64,000 nucleotides of DNA. It comes from Cognatundibacterium oligocarboniphilum (GTDB lineage: Bacteria; Pseudomonadota; Gammaproteobacteria; Burkholderiales; Burkholderiaceae_D). Under the pieces are notes generated by a model. The model was given only the letters and a program-made list of their open reading frames with translations, made no database searches and was not told where the DNA came from. Shown piece after piece: positions 28,560 through 38,046 of this stretch. Where the stretch lies: contig NZ_JABXYJ010000004.1 of the NCBI RefSeq assembly GCF_013377855.1, forward strand, positions 248,001-312,000, in the 5' to 3' direction. The position numbers and the translations under genes were made by a program. Positions within the stretch are counted from its first letter, which is position 1, and each line of letters starts with the position of its first letter.

Positions 28560-28843
28560 CAAAAGCTGTATTTATTTAGCCACGAATTTGTAAGATAAAG
28601 TGAAATTTTCTGGTAGCTGCGATAGGCCTGATTTACTGTGAAAATGTCAGTGTATGAAACGCTTTGTATCAGGCAATCTCATACGGCGCCCCATTTTTTC
28701 ACTGGCTGCTGTTGCACGATTGAACGTTCACCAGTGACGGATTCCAGACCGGAATAGCGGATTTTCTGAAGGTTTACTCGAAAGATGATGCTTTGAGGAA
28801 AAACTTTGCAGGAATAAAATGAAGAAACTTTCGAGGAGATAGC
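28560..28843. other. Intergenic region with a 10-bp palindrome before the porin
   Basis: No gene or RNA is seen. A palindrome TGAACGTTCA lies near 28713-28722 and may be an operator. The porin start is preceded by GAGGAGATAGC, a good ribosome-binding site. Confidence 0.4.
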
Positions 28844-30037
28844 ATGAAATTAAAACCTTTTATGGCCTTATTGGTAATGTCTGCTGCGGTGTCTGGTGCC
28901 TGGGCAGATGACAGTTCAAATATCACCATCAGTGGTTTTGGTACGGCTGCCCTGACCCGGACCAATACTTCGGATGCGGAATTTGCCCGCCCCAATCAGT
29001 TGGCCGGTGTCACGACGGACGCAAAAACCGGCGTTGATTCCAATTTCGGTATTCAGGTGACTGCCAAAGCCAATGACTGGTTGTCTTTCACCGGACAGGG
29101 ATTGGTTCGTAAGAATGTGACAGATAACTTTGGTGCCGAACTGGCATGGGCGTTTGCCAAAGCCAAAGTGAATGACAACCTGAGTCTGCGCTTGGGGCGC
29201 GTTGGTCTGCCGGTGTACATGATTTCTGATTACCGTAATGTCGGTTATGCCAACACCATGCTGCGTCCGCCGGTTGAGATGTACACCCAGGTGATTCTCG
29301 AAAGCGTTGATGGCATCGACGGTATTTATCAGACGGCTGTCGGCGAAACGAATATCACTGCCCAGTTGTCTTATGGTGTCACAGATTCTGATAGCCGTTC
29401 TTCCTATACGGCGAAATTCAAAAAACTGTCCAGCCTGAACGTCGTGCTGGAAAATGGCCCGCTGACGCTACGTTTTGGTCGTGTCGATACCAATGTCACA
29501 GTCGATAACTCCGCCAATCTGAATCTGCTGGTCGGCGGTCTGCGCAAGTACGGCTATAACGCCGCTGCGGACAGCATTGCCGTGCAGGATACCAAGGCTT
29601 CATTCACATCGGTTGGCCTGGGTCTGGATTATAAAAACATTGTGATCCAGGCTGAGTACGGCAAGCGTAAATCCGCCACGCTGGCGATTCCTGACACATC
29701 GTCCTGGTACACCATGTTCGGTTACCGCATGGGTGCCTTCCTCCCTTACGTCGTGCATGCATCCGCCAAGCAGGACAGCCCGCGCACTGTGGCCGGTACG
29801 CCAACAGCAGGGCCTTTGCTGGCTTATACCTATGGTGCGAATGCCCTGGCATCGGCTTCACCGATCCAGACCAGCAACAGTCTGGGCGTACGCTGGGATT
29901 TCCACAAATCTGCTGCGCTGAAATTACAGTTCGACCGCATGTCTCCTGAAAATGGTCCTGGTACGTTTATTAACGCCAAGCCGAATTTTGCCGGTTCTGT
30001 GAATGTATTTGCCGCAGCGGTCGATTTTGTATTCTGA
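28844..30037 (+). CDS. Outer membrane porin-like beta-barrel protein
   Basis: The 397-residue protein has a signal peptide (MKLKPFMALLVMSAAVSGAWA) and then beta-barrel repeats of alternating hydrophobic residues (ITISGFGTAALTR, LSLRLGRVGLPVYM), ending with FAAAVDFVF, whose terminal Phe fits outer membrane barrels. It resembles the proteobacterial porins found next to PstS-like proteins, more than the classical 16-strand Burkholderia porin. It is followed 10 bp later by the short PstS-like gene, so the two are co-transcribed. Substrate is unknown; solute passage linked to the partner is inference. Confidence 0.8.
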   Translation: MKLKPFMALLVMSAAVSGAWADDSSNITISGFGTAALTRTNTSDAEFARPNQLAGVTTDAKTGVDSNFGIQVTAKANDWLSFTGQGLVRKNVTDNFGAELAWAFAKAKVNDNLSLRLGRVGLPVYMISDYRNVGYANTMLRPPVEMYTQVILESVDGIDGIYQTAVGETNITAQLSYGVTDSDSRSSYTAKFKKLSSLNVVLENGPLTLRFGRVDTNVTVDNSANLNLLVGGLRKYGYNAAADSIAVQDTKASFTSVGLGLDYKNIVIQAEYGKRKSATLAIPDTSSWYTMFGYRMGAFLPYVVHASAKQDSPRTVAGTPTAGPLLAYTYGANALASASPIQTSNSLGVRWDFHKSAALKLQFDRMSPENGPGTFINAKPNFAGSVNVFAAAVDFVF

Positions 30038-30047
30038 GGAGTGAGGA

Positions 30048-30461
30048 ATGAATAACATGTTGCAACGTATCTTGCTGGCATGCTCCATGCTGGCGTTGGC
30101 AGCCAGTGTCAGCGCGGCTGAGATTGTGGTGATTGTGAATCCGGCTAATCCGGCGACCGCGATGACAACTGCGCAGGCATCCCAGTTTTTCCTCGGTAAA
30201 TCCACCATGTTCACACCGGTGGATCAGGCAGAAAGCGCATCGATCCGGGCGGAGTTTTACAAAAAAGTCAGCGACAAGGATTTGTCTGAAGTCAAAGCGA
30301 TCTGGTCCAAGCTGGTTTTTACAGGTAAGGCTGCTGCGCCGAAGGAATTGCATTCCAGTGCCGAAGTGAAAAAGGCCGTGGCTGGAAATCCGACTGGCAT
30401 TGGCTATATCGAAAAATCTGCCGTTGATTCCAGCGTGAAAGTGGTGACAACACTACCGTAA
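30048..30461 (+). CDS. Short PstS-like periplasmic phosphate-binding-type protein
   Basis: The 137-residue protein has a cleavable signal (ending near VSAAE) and matches only the first lobe of the PBP-like phosphate receptor fold: EIVVIVNPANPATAMTTAQA and GNPTGIGYIEKSAV, the loop that in PstS contacts phosphate. Full PstS proteins are about 320-350 residues, so this is a half-size form, known as a stand-alone family in proteobacteria. It has AGGAGTGAGG upstream and follows the porin by 10 bp. No ABC permease or ATPase is near, so it may be a sensor or chaperone, not an importer receptor. Confidence 0.75.
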   Translation: MNNMLQRILLACSMLALAASVSAAEIVVIVNPANPATAMTTAQASQFFLGKSTMFTPVDQAESASIRAEFYKKVSDKDLSEVKAIWSKLVFTGKAAAPKELHSSAEVKKAVAGNPTGIGYIEKSAVDSSVKVVTTLP

Positions 30462-30468
30462 TGCGATT

Positions 30469-30496
30469 ATCAGTGCTGTGTGAAAGCAGCACTGAT
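30469..30496 (+). terminator. Hairpin just after the PstS-like gene
   Basis: ATCAGTGCT (30469-30477) pairs with AGCACTGAT (30488-30496). It is not followed by a T run; the stronger terminator lies 16 bp further on. Confidence 0.5.
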
Positions 30497-30511
30497 CGCG
30501 AAGATCAGGAA

Positions 30512-30545
30512 AAAGGAAAGCAGATGATTTGCTTTCCTTTTTTTA
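30512..30545 (+). terminator. Rho-independent terminator of the porin/PstS-like operon
   Basis: AAAGGAAAGC (30512-30521) pairs with GCTTTCCTTT (30531-30540) and is followed by T-rich sequence. The remaining gap to 30855 shows no gene, only A+T-rich promoter-like sequence of the chemoreceptor. Confidence 0.85.
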
Positions 30546-30855
30546 TTTCAGATTTATTCGTTTCGATTTAAAGCAATCATTGCCGGGTTTATCTTTTCAG
30601 CTGGACTGATTTAATCCGTAGTATATTGGTTGCCAGGTTCTCGTTGTAATGGCAGTGCTGATATCTGGGCTTGTATAGCAGGTTTTCAGGTATGCAGGAT
30701 TTGCCGGCGATATATCGCAATTCTATCGGGCGGTTCCTGCCTGACCAAGCCGGCGGCGCTTTGCCTGCAATTTTTATCATCTTGTATCCGTATCATCAGC
30801 GCTTCATGATTGCCATTCATCTTGGTTGGTATTATCTGCATATCCGGAGTCTGCT

Positions 30856-32589
30856 ATGAAGTTTTTCCATGATCTGAAGATAGGCGTCAAATTATTGACA
30901 GGATTTGCGGTCTTATTGTTGTTGACCGTCCTGATCGGAATTTTTTCGATGATTGAACTGGCGCGGGTGAATGCCTCCGCGATGAATCTGGGAACCAACT
31001 GGATGCCCAGTGTGAAAGCCGCCATGGCGGTGAAGGAGCGGGTTTCCCGTATCCGCTCTCAGGAAGCGCAGATGGTGTATGCGGAAAATCCGGAAGAGGT
31101 GGAAAAATACATCAGCCGCACCAAAGAAGCGATTACCGGTTTAAAAGAAAACGAAGCCGAGTACGAAAAACTCATCAGCGAGCCTGCAGAACGCGCACTG
31201 TATGACGATTACCGGAAGCTGATTACGGAATACCTGCAGATTACTGACAAGATGATGGCAGCAGTACGTGCCGGTAATGGCGCTGAAGCCGTTACTATGC
31301 TGCGTACCGATTCGTCCAAGGTGAACAGCAAAATGCGGGATCTGGTCGATAAGCTGGTAAAGGTGAATACCGAGGGTGGGCAAAAGGCTTATCAGGACAG
31401 TATAGATACGTATAATCGTTCACGGATTCTGATCAGCAGCGCACTGGTGATCAGCATTGTGCTGGGGCTGATGCTGGCATTCTGGATTTCGCAGCTGGTA
31501 TCTGCTCCGCTGCGTCATGCTGTCAAGGTGGCGCAGACGGTGGCGGCAGGTGATCTGACCAGTCAGATCACGGTGCGTAGCAAGGATGAAACCGGTCTGT
31601 TGCTGCAGGCATTGAAAGACATGAATGAAAGTCTGCTCAAGGTCGTGAGCGAGGTGCGCCATGGCACCGAGGAAATCCGCCATGCTTCCACTGAGATTGC
31701 GCACGGCAATATGGATTTGTCCAACCGTACAGAAACACAGGCCAGTTCATTGGAAGAGACGGCATCGTCCATGGAGCAGATCACTTCGATCATCCACCAT
31801 AGTGCCGATAATGCGCGGCAGGCGAATCAGCTCTCACATTCCGCATCAGAAGTCGCGCAGCGCGGCGGCAATGTGGTGGCGCAGGTGGTGGACACCATGG
31901 GCTCGATCAATGAATCATCGCGCAAGATTGTCGATATTATCGCAGTCATCGACGGCATTGCATTCCAGACCAATATTCTTGCCTTAAATGCCGCCGTGGA
32001 GGCGGCCCGCGCCGGTGAGCAGGGGCGCGGATTTGCGGTGGTCGCATCCGAGGTGCGCAATCTGGCACAGCGTTCAGCCGGTGCGGCAAAAGAGATTAAA
32101 GAACTCATCAATGATTCGGTTGAAAAGGTCGCGCAAGGCAGCAAGCTGGTCGATCAGGCGGGCAGTACTATGACGGAAGTCGTGGAAAGCGTGCGGCGGG
32201 TCAGCGACATCATCAGCGAAATTACGGAAGCTGGTCTGGAACAAAGCGCGGATATCGCGCAGATTAATGATGCGGTCACGGAAATGGATACGCTGACTCA
32301 GCAAAATGCGGCGCTGGTGGAAGAGGCTGCTGCTGCGGCGGCATCGTTACGAGAGCAGGCCGAGCATCTGAGTGATGTAGTCAGCGTATTCCGGCTGCAG
32401 GCAGGTGGTAGCACGACAGTTGTAGCAACACCGATCACTGCAGCCACCCGCGCGGTGCCCTCATTACCCCGTGCAGCAGCCAAGACCAATACGCCAAAAC
32501 CAGTACAGAAATCAGGCGGCGCGATACCTGTGCGGCCTGCCAAAAAAACTGCTGCGACGAACGAAACCGGTGACTGGGAAGAATTCTGA
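30856..32589 (+). CDS. Methyl-accepting chemotaxis protein
   Basis: The receptor senses a ligand in the periplasm and signals through CheW/CheA to the flagellar motor. The 577-residue protein has a first membrane helix (about 10-32), a four-helix-bundle sensor domain (about 33-190), a second helix (about 190-212), HAMP and the cytoplasmic signalling hairpin with the invariant tip [20 protein letters not shown]. It ends GDWEEF, a CheR/CheB-docking pentapeptide variant. The ATG at 30856 follows a GGAG site. It stands downstream of the porin/PstS-like pair but behind a terminator, so shared function is only suggested. Confidence 0.94.
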   Translation: MKFFHDLKIGVKLLTGFAVLLLLTVLIGIFSMIELARVNASAMNLGTNWMPSVKAAMAVKERVSRIRSQEAQMVYAENPEEVEKYISRTKEAITGLKENEAEYEKLISEPAERALYDDYRKLITEYLQITDKMMAAVRAGNGAEAVTMLRTDSSKVNSKMRDLVDKLVKVNTEGGQKAYQDSIDTYNRSRILISSALVISIVLGLMLAFWISQLVSAPLRHAVKVAQTVAAGDLTSQITVRSKDETGLLLQALKDMNESLLKVVSEVRHGTEEIRHASTEIAHGNMDLSNRTETQASSLEETASSMEQITSIIHHSADNARQANQLSHSASEVAQRGGNVVAQVVDTMGSINESSRKIVDIIAVIDGIAFQTNILALNAAVEAARAGEQGRGFAVVASEVRNLAQRSAGAAKEIKELINDSVEKVAQGSKLVDQAGSTMTEVVESVRRVSDIISEITEAGLEQSADIAQINDAVTEMDTLTQQNAALVEEAAAAAASLREQAEHLSDVVSVFRLQAGGSTTVVATPITAATRAVPSLPRAAAKTNTPKPVQKSGGAIPVRPAKKTAATNETGDWEEF

Positions 32590-32622
32590 ATTCAGGCCGC
32601 AGTCATCGGGGTGCAAGAAAAA

Positions 32623-32660
32623 AGCAGGGGAAAATGTCACTCCCCCTGCTCTTATTTTTT
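32623..32660. terminator. Terminator between chemoreceptor and ClpP-like gene
   Basis: AGCAGGGG (32623-32630) pairs with CCCCTGCT (32643-32650), followed by CTTATTTTTT. It lies between convergent genes and may serve both. Confidence 0.85.
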
Positions 32661-32730
32661 GGGTTGGCACACAGCCGGGCTGTGTCTGCCCTGGATTGCA
32701 TCAGCAGACAACGCGGCGTGCGCCGTTTCT

Positions 32731-33309
32731 TCAGGCCAGTTCGCTTTGCCGGACGATGGTATGGGAAATCAGGCCGTATTCTTTGGCTTCCTCTGCGCTC
32801 ATCCAGTAGTCGCGGTCGATATCATTCGTGACCCGTTCCAGGCTCTGACCGGATTCTTTGGCGATCAGTGCCGAGATGCGTTCACGAACTTTCACGATTT
32901 CCCGGGCCTGAATCGCAATATCAGTGGCCTGTCCACCGCAGCCGCCGCTGGGTTGGTGAATCAGAAAACGGGTGTTCGGTAGACAGACACGGCGTTCTTT
33001 CGGCACCGACAGAAAGACGCTGACCGCAGCGCTGCCCACCCAGCCTGTGCCGACCATATTCACCGGTACGTTGATGAATTTGATCATGTCGTGAATCACG
33101 TCGCCGGATTCTACGTGACCGCCGGGCGACGATACCAGTATGGTGATCGGATCGGCGGATTCTGCCGCCAGTGCGATCAGGCGCTTGCTGACTTCGGCTG
33201 CCAGCTTGTCGTTAATCGTGCCAAACACGAGCACCGTGCGGGATTGAAATGCTTTTTCTTCCAGAAAGCTGTTGCGGTTGGTGTCGTTGTTGTCTTTATC
33301 GTCTGCCAT
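32731..33309 (-). CDS. ClpP-like serine protease (S14 family), divergent paralogue
   Basis: ClpP forms barrel-shaped peptidase rings that degrade proteins fed by a Clp ATPase. The 192-residue protein has the fold pattern ILVSSPGGHVESGDVIHDMI, nucleophile Ser 93 in GWVGSAAV, His 118 in FLIHQPSGG and Asp 167 in IDRDYW, so the catalytic triad is complete. The Ser loop differs from the usual GQAASMGA, and an Asp/Asn-rich N-terminus (MADDKDNNDTNRNS) replaces the normal propeptide. No ClpX or tig gene is adjacent, unlike the housekeeping clpP locus. It is likely a second ClpP; its ATPase partner is unknown. Confidence 0.85.
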   Translation of the reverse strand: MADDKDNNDTNRNSFLEEKAFQSRTVLVFGTINDKLAAEVSKRLIALAAESADPITILVSSPGGHVESGDVIHDMIKFINVPVNMVGTGWVGSAAVSVFLSVPKERRVCLPNTRFLIHQPSGGCGGQATDIAIQAREIVKVRERISALIAKESGQSLERVTNDIDRDYWMSAEEAKEYGLISHTIVRQSELA

Positions 33310-33380
33310 GAAATATCTTTTTCGATAGGTTGAGTGAAAACTGCTGGGTATGAGGAAATCTCTGTCTGACCATGCCTTAT

Positions 33381-34589
33381 TTAAATGGCTGCCTGACTAC
33401 CTTTTTTCAAGTAGGCTTCTGCCAGCCTGACCCAGTAAGTGGCGCCGAGCGGCAATAGGTCATCATTGAAATCATAGCTGGGATTGTGCAGGTTGCAGGG
33501 TCCCAGACCATGTCCGGCTGCGCGGTGATCGCCATCACCATTACCGATAAATACGTAACACCCCGGCTTATGCTGCAACATAAAGGCGAAATCCTCCGCG
33601 CCCATGGTCGGTTCGACGGCAGCATCGACCTGCTCATCCGTAAATATGCTGCGCAAGACGTCGACCGCGAAATCGGTTTCTTTTGCATGGTTAATCAGCG
33701 GCGGGTAATTCCGTTTGAATTCAAAAGTGACCGTGGAATCAAAAGCTGCGGCCGTATGCTCTGCAATGGACCGCATGCGTTCTTCAATCATGTCCAGCAC
33801 GGCCGTGCTGAAGGTGCGCACCGTGCCGACCAGGCTGGCGTCATCCGGGATCACATTGGTGGCGCTGCCTGCGTGAATCTGCGTGACGGACAGCACGGCG
33901 GAGTCCAGCGGACTGGTGTTGCGGCTGATGATGGTTTGCCAGCTTTGTGCAATCTGGACTGCCGTCATGACCGGATCATAGCCTTTGTGAGGCTGGGCTG
34001 CGTGCGCACCTTTGCCGTGCACCGTTACAAAAAATTCGTTGGAAGATGCCATCATCGGACCGGCAGTCACACCGAAGCTACCGACCGGAATGCCCGGCCA
34101 GTTGTGCATGCCGAACACCGCATCCATCGGGTATTGCGTAAACAGGCCGTCATCCATCATTGCGCGAGCGCCGCCGCCACCTTCCTCAGCAGGTTGGAAG
34201 ATCAGGTACACAGTGCCATCGAAATCGCGGTGCTGTGCCAGGTAACGGGCTGCGCCAAGCAGCATCGCCGTGTGGCCGTCATGTCCGCAGGCATGCATTT
34301 TCCCCTCATGGCGGGAAGCGTGGGCAAAGGTATTGATTTCCTGCATTGGCAAAGCATCCATGTCGGCGCGCAGACCGATTGCCCGGTTGCTCTGGCCTTG
34401 GCGAATAATGCCCAGTACGCCTGTACCACCCAGTCCGCGCACGACTTCGATGCCCCAGGCTTCTAGCTGGCGCGCGACGACATCGGATGTCCGGTGCTCT
34501 TCGTAACACAGTTCCGGATGCGCGTGGATATCACGCCGGATTTGCTGGATTTCGTACTGAAATTGAATAATCGGATCAATAAGTTTCAT
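33381..34589 (-). CDS. M20 metal-dependent amidohydrolase (hippurate hydrolase/AbgB-like)
   Basis: The enzyme family cleaves N-acyl amino acids such as hippurate. The 402-residue protein starts at 34587-34589, with GGAG 6 bp before; a longer frame upstream has no such site. Metal ligands are visible in HACGHDGHTAM (99-109), PAEEGGGG (Glu 135/136) and GMHNWPG near residue 160, and the dimerisation segment GKGAHAAQPHKGYDP is typical. No signal peptide is seen. It ends near the ClpP-like gene on the same strand. It is unlikely to be allantoate amidohydrolase, since allantoicase is already present and the metal-site pattern is that of the hippuricase group. Confidence 0.88.
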   Translation of the reverse strand: MKLIDPIIQFQYEIQQIRRDIHAHPELCYEEHRTSDVVARQLEAWGIEVVRGLGGTGVLGIIRQGQSNRAIGLRADMDALPMQEINTFAHASRHEGKMHACGHDGHTAMLLGAARYLAQHRDFDGTVYLIFQPAEEGGGGARAMMDDGLFTQYPMDAVFGMHNWPGIPVGSFGVTAGPMMASSNEFFVTVHGKGAHAAQPHKGYDPVMTAVQIAQSWQTIISRNTSPLDSAVLSVTQIHAGSATNVIPDDASLVGTVRTFSTAVLDMIEERMRSIAEHTAAAFDSTVTFEFKRNYPPLINHAKETDFAVDVLRSIFTDEQVDAAVEPTMGAEDFAFMLQHKPGCYVFIGNGDGDHRAAGHGLGPCNLHNPSYDFNDDLLPLGATYWVRLAEAYLKKGSQAAI

Positions 34590-34888
34590 GCTGGTCTCCA
34601 TATCGCCTGCAGCCTGTGCCGATTGACAGGCATCATCCTGATCGTCAGACAGACGGGCGATGTATGCTCGATATATTCTGATGGGCGGTACAGTGACCGC
34701 CGTTGCTGCTTGGTAGAGATACGATACCAGATTCCTTGCCTGTCCGGCGTATTCGTCGGCTATAGCAGAGGGCAGCAAGGAAACAGGGGGGGGATGGAAT
34801 GCCGGGAATTGCATAACGGAAAGATATTTCGATTGATAATGTCTGGTATACAAAAAAGAAAGCAGCTTTTTTTGCTGCGATGCAGTAA

Positions 34889-34962
34889 AGTTACACCTGT
34901 CTCCTCCAACACCTCCTAAGGTTTGGATTTAACCCGCAACCGCAAGGTCGCGGGTTTTTTTT
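34889..34962 (+). ncRNA. Anti-Shine-Dalgarno small RNA, copy 1
   Basis: The 44-bp block 34889-34932 is identical to 35104-35147 and is followed by a GC-rich hairpin (CCCGC 34933-34937 with GCGGG 34950-34954) and eight T, a rho-independent terminator. The predicted RNA, about 70 nt, has two stretches complementary to ribosome-binding sites: CTCCTCC (34901-34907) and ACCTCCT (34911-34917). This is the layout of the betaproteobacterial anti-Shine-Dalgarno or toxic small RNA family, recalled from literature and not tested. The -10 (TAAAGT, 34886-34891) is acceptable, but the -35 is poor. No open frame of note is present. Confidence 0.7.
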
Positions 34963-35077
34963 GCCCTGAGCAATAGTGTGACTTCGTGCGGCTCAGATGA
35001 GTACGTTAATGGCAATATGGATGAAATACGCCATTCAGATATTTGTTTTGTGAATGGTTGATATGCAAAAATAGTCG

Positions 35078-35106
35078 TTGGCGTATTTGTTGCGCTGCGA
35101 TATAGT
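35078..35106 (+). promoter_or_regulatory. Promoter of small RNA copy 2
   Basis: TTGGCG (35078-35083) and TATAGT (35101-35106) are spaced by exactly 17 bp, ending at the start of the shared RNA sequence. It is better than the promoter of copy 1. Confidence 0.65.
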
Positions 35107-35174
35107 TACACCTGTCTCCTCCAACACCTCCTAAGGTTTGGATTTAAGCCCGCAACACTGCGGGCTATTTTTTT
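35107..35174 (+). ncRNA. Anti-Shine-Dalgarno small RNA, copy 2
   Basis: The second tandem copy shares the block with copy 1 and has CTCCTCC (35116-35122) and ACCTCCT (35126-35132). Its terminator is a perfect stem GCCCGCA (35148-35154) with TGCGGGC (35159-35165), then TATTTTTTT to 35174; the hairpin sequence differs from copy 1 while the single-stranded part is identical, which shows selection on the anti-Shine-Dalgarno region. It lies in the gap between the M20 hydrolase start and the end of allA and is on the opposite strand to both. Targets are not known. Confidence 0.72.
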
Positions 35175-35198
35175 GCCCGAATTTGTTCAGCGTCGTTT

Positions 35199-35699
35199 TC
35201 AACATGCCTGCAGCACCCAGCTGCCATCCAGCGCGATTTCTTCGCAATTATTTCCCTGACCTATGCGATCCATCACCAGAAAATCGCTGACGCTGTGCAG
35301 CGCGATCAAAGGGTGGTGCCAGACCCCTTTGCCATAATTCACGCCTTGCCAGCCGCGTGCGATAAAGGCGCGCATCTGCTCAGGGGCGAATTCTCCTGCA
35401 GGCGCAACCACGATCAGATAGGCGTGTGCGGAGTCTGTGCTCAGCGGCACAAAGGCCTGGCTACCTAGCGGGTGGCGTTCCATGATGGTGATCGGGAGCG
35501 GCAGGCTGCGCGGCTGGGTGCGGAACAGGCTAAGAATGGTTTGTCCGCCTTCGCTCTGGGTATCGGCACAGGCCAGTGCATGATAGCGTTCGGTCGTGCC
35601 CTGGTTGATCGGATAATGGCGCGCACCTTCCAGCATAATGACTTCGCCATACGGGGCAAAGGCTGCGTGGCTCAGAGGCTCGGGGATCAGTTGTGGCAT
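35199..35699 (-). CDS. allA: Ureidoglycolate lyase
   Basis: AllA splits (S)-ureidoglycolate into glyoxylate and urea, the last step of this urate route. The 166-residue length is normal. Family marks are [20 protein letters not shown] at the start, [16 protein letters not shown], and [13 protein letters not shown], which holds the metal or substrate-binding His region of this cupin. It ends the minus-strand operon uraH-puuD-alc-allA, 70 bp after allantoicase. No other glyoxylate enzyme is in the immediate operon. Confidence 0.93.
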   Translation of the reverse strand: MPQLIPEPLSHAAFAPYGEVIMLEGARHYPINQGTTERYHALACADTQSEGGQTILSLFRTQPRSLPLPITIMERHPLGSQAFVPLSTDSAHAYLIVVAPAGEFAPEQMRAFIARGWQGVNYGKGVWHHPLIALHSVSDFLVMDRIGQGNNCEEIALDGSWVLQAC

Positions 35700-35769
35700 C
35701 GCGTGCTCCGCTTAGTTTTGACGCTGGGCAAGTCGCATGAGAACGCTGCTGCCCGCTACGCAGGTGGTG

Positions 35770-36795
35770 TTATTCAGCCTTGAGTTGGGCCAGTTTGCCG
35801 AGCAGGCGCAAGCGTGACACACCACCATCCGGGAAAATATTCAGCCGTATGTGGGTAATCACGCCGAGTGACTGCACTTCACGGCTGTAGATATGCTGAT
35901 GATCCATTTGCAGTTTTTGCGGGGCCAGCAATTCCGGCCAGAACATAGACTGGGTGATCAGCGATGTCTCTGTACCGCCTTGCATGGCGGCGGCCTGGAT
36001 AGAGCAGCGATCCGGGTAGTTACCTTTGAAATGGCAGGTATCGACTTCTATCTGCTCAATCACGCCGGGATGCGCGAGTGCGATGATGCACCAGTCATTG
36101 CCGGGCTCACGGCGGCGCCGGGTTTCCCAGCCATCACCCATATTGACGCCGCGGCCAGGCATCAGCAGATTGGAGGCGAGTCCGAAATGCTGATTATTGC
36201 TGGCCACCAAATAGCCGCCATTTTCCATCGCAATCAGATCATGCAGCGCATTTGGATCTGCCGCAGACCAGTTATTGTCCGGTTGTGCATACACACGCAG
36301 ACGCGCGACGCCGCCATCTGGATAGATATTGAGGCGGATGTGGCTGTAAGTCTGCTCTGCATCGATTGCATGATAGTGGTGGCTGTTGCCTTGCAAATTC
36401 ACCGAGGGCAACACTTCATGCCAGACCGTGCCGGAATCCGGCTCACCATCGGCCACCAGGCAAGCCTGCAGTGAAGCGGCGGGTGGATAATTGCCGGTAA
36501 AGTGGCTGGTATCGATGTTCACCCCTTTGAGTATACCGGGACGTGCCAGTCGTACCACGCACCAGTCATAGCCATTGACGCGCTTGCGGCGGGATTCCCA
36601 GCCATCCATCCATTTGCCGTTGGTATCGTATTTGCCGGGGATGAAGACAGCTGGTTCCGGGTTCAGCATGCGCGCCATCTCGGCGAAAAAATCATCGCTG
36701 CAACAGAGGGCGCGTGCGCCCAGGCGTGCATCAGCCAGATTCGGATAGCGATGGGAAAATTCCGGTGCGTTCGGGTCCAGGGTAATAATAGCCAT
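35770..36795 (-). CDS. alc: Allantoicase
   Basis: Allantoicase hydrolyses allantoate to (S)-ureidoglycolate and urea. The 341-residue protein is made of two repeats of the jelly-roll domain, each with WESRRKR or [24 protein letters not shown] or [10 protein letters not shown], and [16 protein letters not shown] or [16 protein letters not shown]; the repeat pair is easily seen. The ATG at 36793-36795 gives [20 protein letters not shown]; a longer frame would overlap the puuD end. It is 10 bp downstream of puuD. Confidence 0.95.
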   Translation of the reverse strand: MAIITLDPNAPEFSHRYPNLADARLGARALCCSDDFFAEMARMLNPEPAVFIPGKYDTNGKWMDGWESRRKRVNGYDWCVVRLARPGILKGVNIDTSHFTGNYPPAASLQACLVADGEPDSGTVWHEVLPSVNLQGNSHHYHAIDAEQTYSHIRLNIYPDGGVARLRVYAQPDNNWSAADPNALHDLIAMENGGYLVASNNQHFGLASNLLMPGRGVNMGDGWETRRRREPGNDWCIIALAHPGVIEQIEVDTCHFKGNYPDRCSIQAAAMQGGTETSLITQSMFWPELLAPQKLQMDHQHIYSREVQSLGVITHIRLNIFPDGGVSRLRLLGKLAQLKAE

Positions 36796-36805
36796 CAGAA
36801 ATTCC

Positions 36806-38014
36806 TTAAGGTTGCGTTGCAGGCCGCTGCTGTGCCCAACGGGCAATCAGCGTGCGTTCCTGTTCAGTGATCTGGGTCAGATTGCCGAGTGGCATCAGTT
36901 TTTGCTGTACCACCTGTTGAACAATCAGTTGTGCTTTGGCTTGTATCTGTTCCGGCGTTTCCAGCAGCAAGCCTTTGGCCGGGCTGTCCATCATGGTCGG
37001 ATGGTGGGAGTGGCATTGCACGCAGCGCGCCTGAATCACGCCCTGTACCTGCGCCAGCGTGACTGCAGTTACCCCATTTTCTGTCGTCGCCGCAGCCGGT
37101 GCGCTGGCTGGGCGCGGTGCGATCCAGGCTGCAATCGCTGCCAGCAGCGCGATGGCGATCAGAGGATAAGCCAGCTGATTCTTTCCTTTGTGGCGCAGGA
37201 TGAAATACTGACGCACCAGTACGCCCGCCAGCATGATGACGACCAGTACCAGCCAGTTGTGCTGTGTGCTGTACGTCATGCTGTAATGATTCGACAGCAT
37301 GGCGAACAACACCGGCAAGGTGAAATAGGTATTGTGCACACTGCGCTGTTTGCCACGTTGTCCGTGTACCGGATCGACAGTGTCACCGGCACGCATGGCG
37401 GCAACCACTTTGCGCTGGCCGGGAATAATCCAGAAAAACACATTGGCGCTCATGATGCTGGCCATCATGGCGCCGACGATCAGAAACGCAGCACGCCCCG
37501 AAAACAGATGGCAGGCGCTCCAGGCCGCCAACACCACTAAGGCCACGATCAGTATCGACAGTAATTGCTCTTTTTTCGACAGCAAACGGCATAGTGCGTC
37601 ATACACCAGCCAGCCCACGATCAGAAAAGCGAAGGCTGCAATGATGGCCAGTGCCGGGCTCAGTTGGGCGACCGCAGGATCGATCAGATAGCTGCGCGCA
37701 TTGAAGATATAGACCAGCAGGAACAGCGAAAAACCGGATAACCAGGTGCTGTAGGATTCCCAGTAAAACCAGTGCAGTTGCTTCGGCAGACGTGGTGGTG
37801 CGCCCAGATATTTTTGCGGATTATAAAAGCCACCGCCATGCACGGCCCACAATTCACCGCCCACGCCTTTGTCTTTCAGCTGCGGATCTAGTGGTGCGGT
37901 CAGATGATTATCCAGCCACACAAAATAAAACGAAGAGCCTATCCACGCAATAGCAACGATGACATGCAGCCAGCGCAGCAGGAGATTGGCCCAATCTAAT
38001 AGATATGCTTCCAT
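36806..38014 (-). CDS. puuD: Membrane urate hydroxylase PuuD with C-terminal cytochrome c
   Basis: PuuD oxidises urate to 5-hydroxyisourate and passes electrons to a haem domain, so no oxygen-dependent uricase is needed. The 402-residue protein has about eight membrane helices with [20 protein letters not shown] at the start and [14 protein letters not shown], and a C-terminal cytochrome c with CVQCH (331-335) and the likely axial Met in KLMPLGN (Met 374). This layout matches the PuuD family. It is the second gene of the operon after uraH. No soluble uricase is seen in the window. Confidence 0.95.
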   Translation of the reverse strand: MEAYLLDWANLLLRWLHVIVAIAWIGSSFYFVWLDNHLTAPLDPQLKDKGVGGELWAVHGGGFYNPQKYLGAPPRLPKQLHWFYWESYSTWLSGFSLFLLVYIFNARSYLIDPAVAQLSPALAIIAAFAFLIVGWLVYDALCRLLSKKEQLLSILIVALVVLAAWSACHLFSGRAAFLIVGAMMASIMSANVFFWIIPGQRKVVAAMRAGDTVDPVHGQRGKQRSVHNTYFTLPVLFAMLSNHYSMTYSTQHNWLVLVVIMLAGVLVRQYFILRHKGKNQLAYPLIAIALLAAIAAWIAPRPASAPAAATTENGVTAVTLAQVQGVIQARCVQCHSHHPTMMDSPAKGLLLETPEQIQAKAQLIVQQVVQQKLMPLGNLTQITEQERTLIARWAQQRPATQP

Positions 38015-38046
38015 GTAACATCCTTCAGGGGCGGCAGAATGATGGT

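Noticed and set aside
33486-34466. Plus-strand open frame of 326 codons opposite the M20 hydrolase
   Set aside because: It is a shadow of the conserved M20 gene.
33381-34589. Assignment of the M20 hydrolase as allantoate amidohydrolase
   Set aside because: Its motifs are those of hippurate hydrolases, allantoicase already does this step, and it is outside the urate operons.
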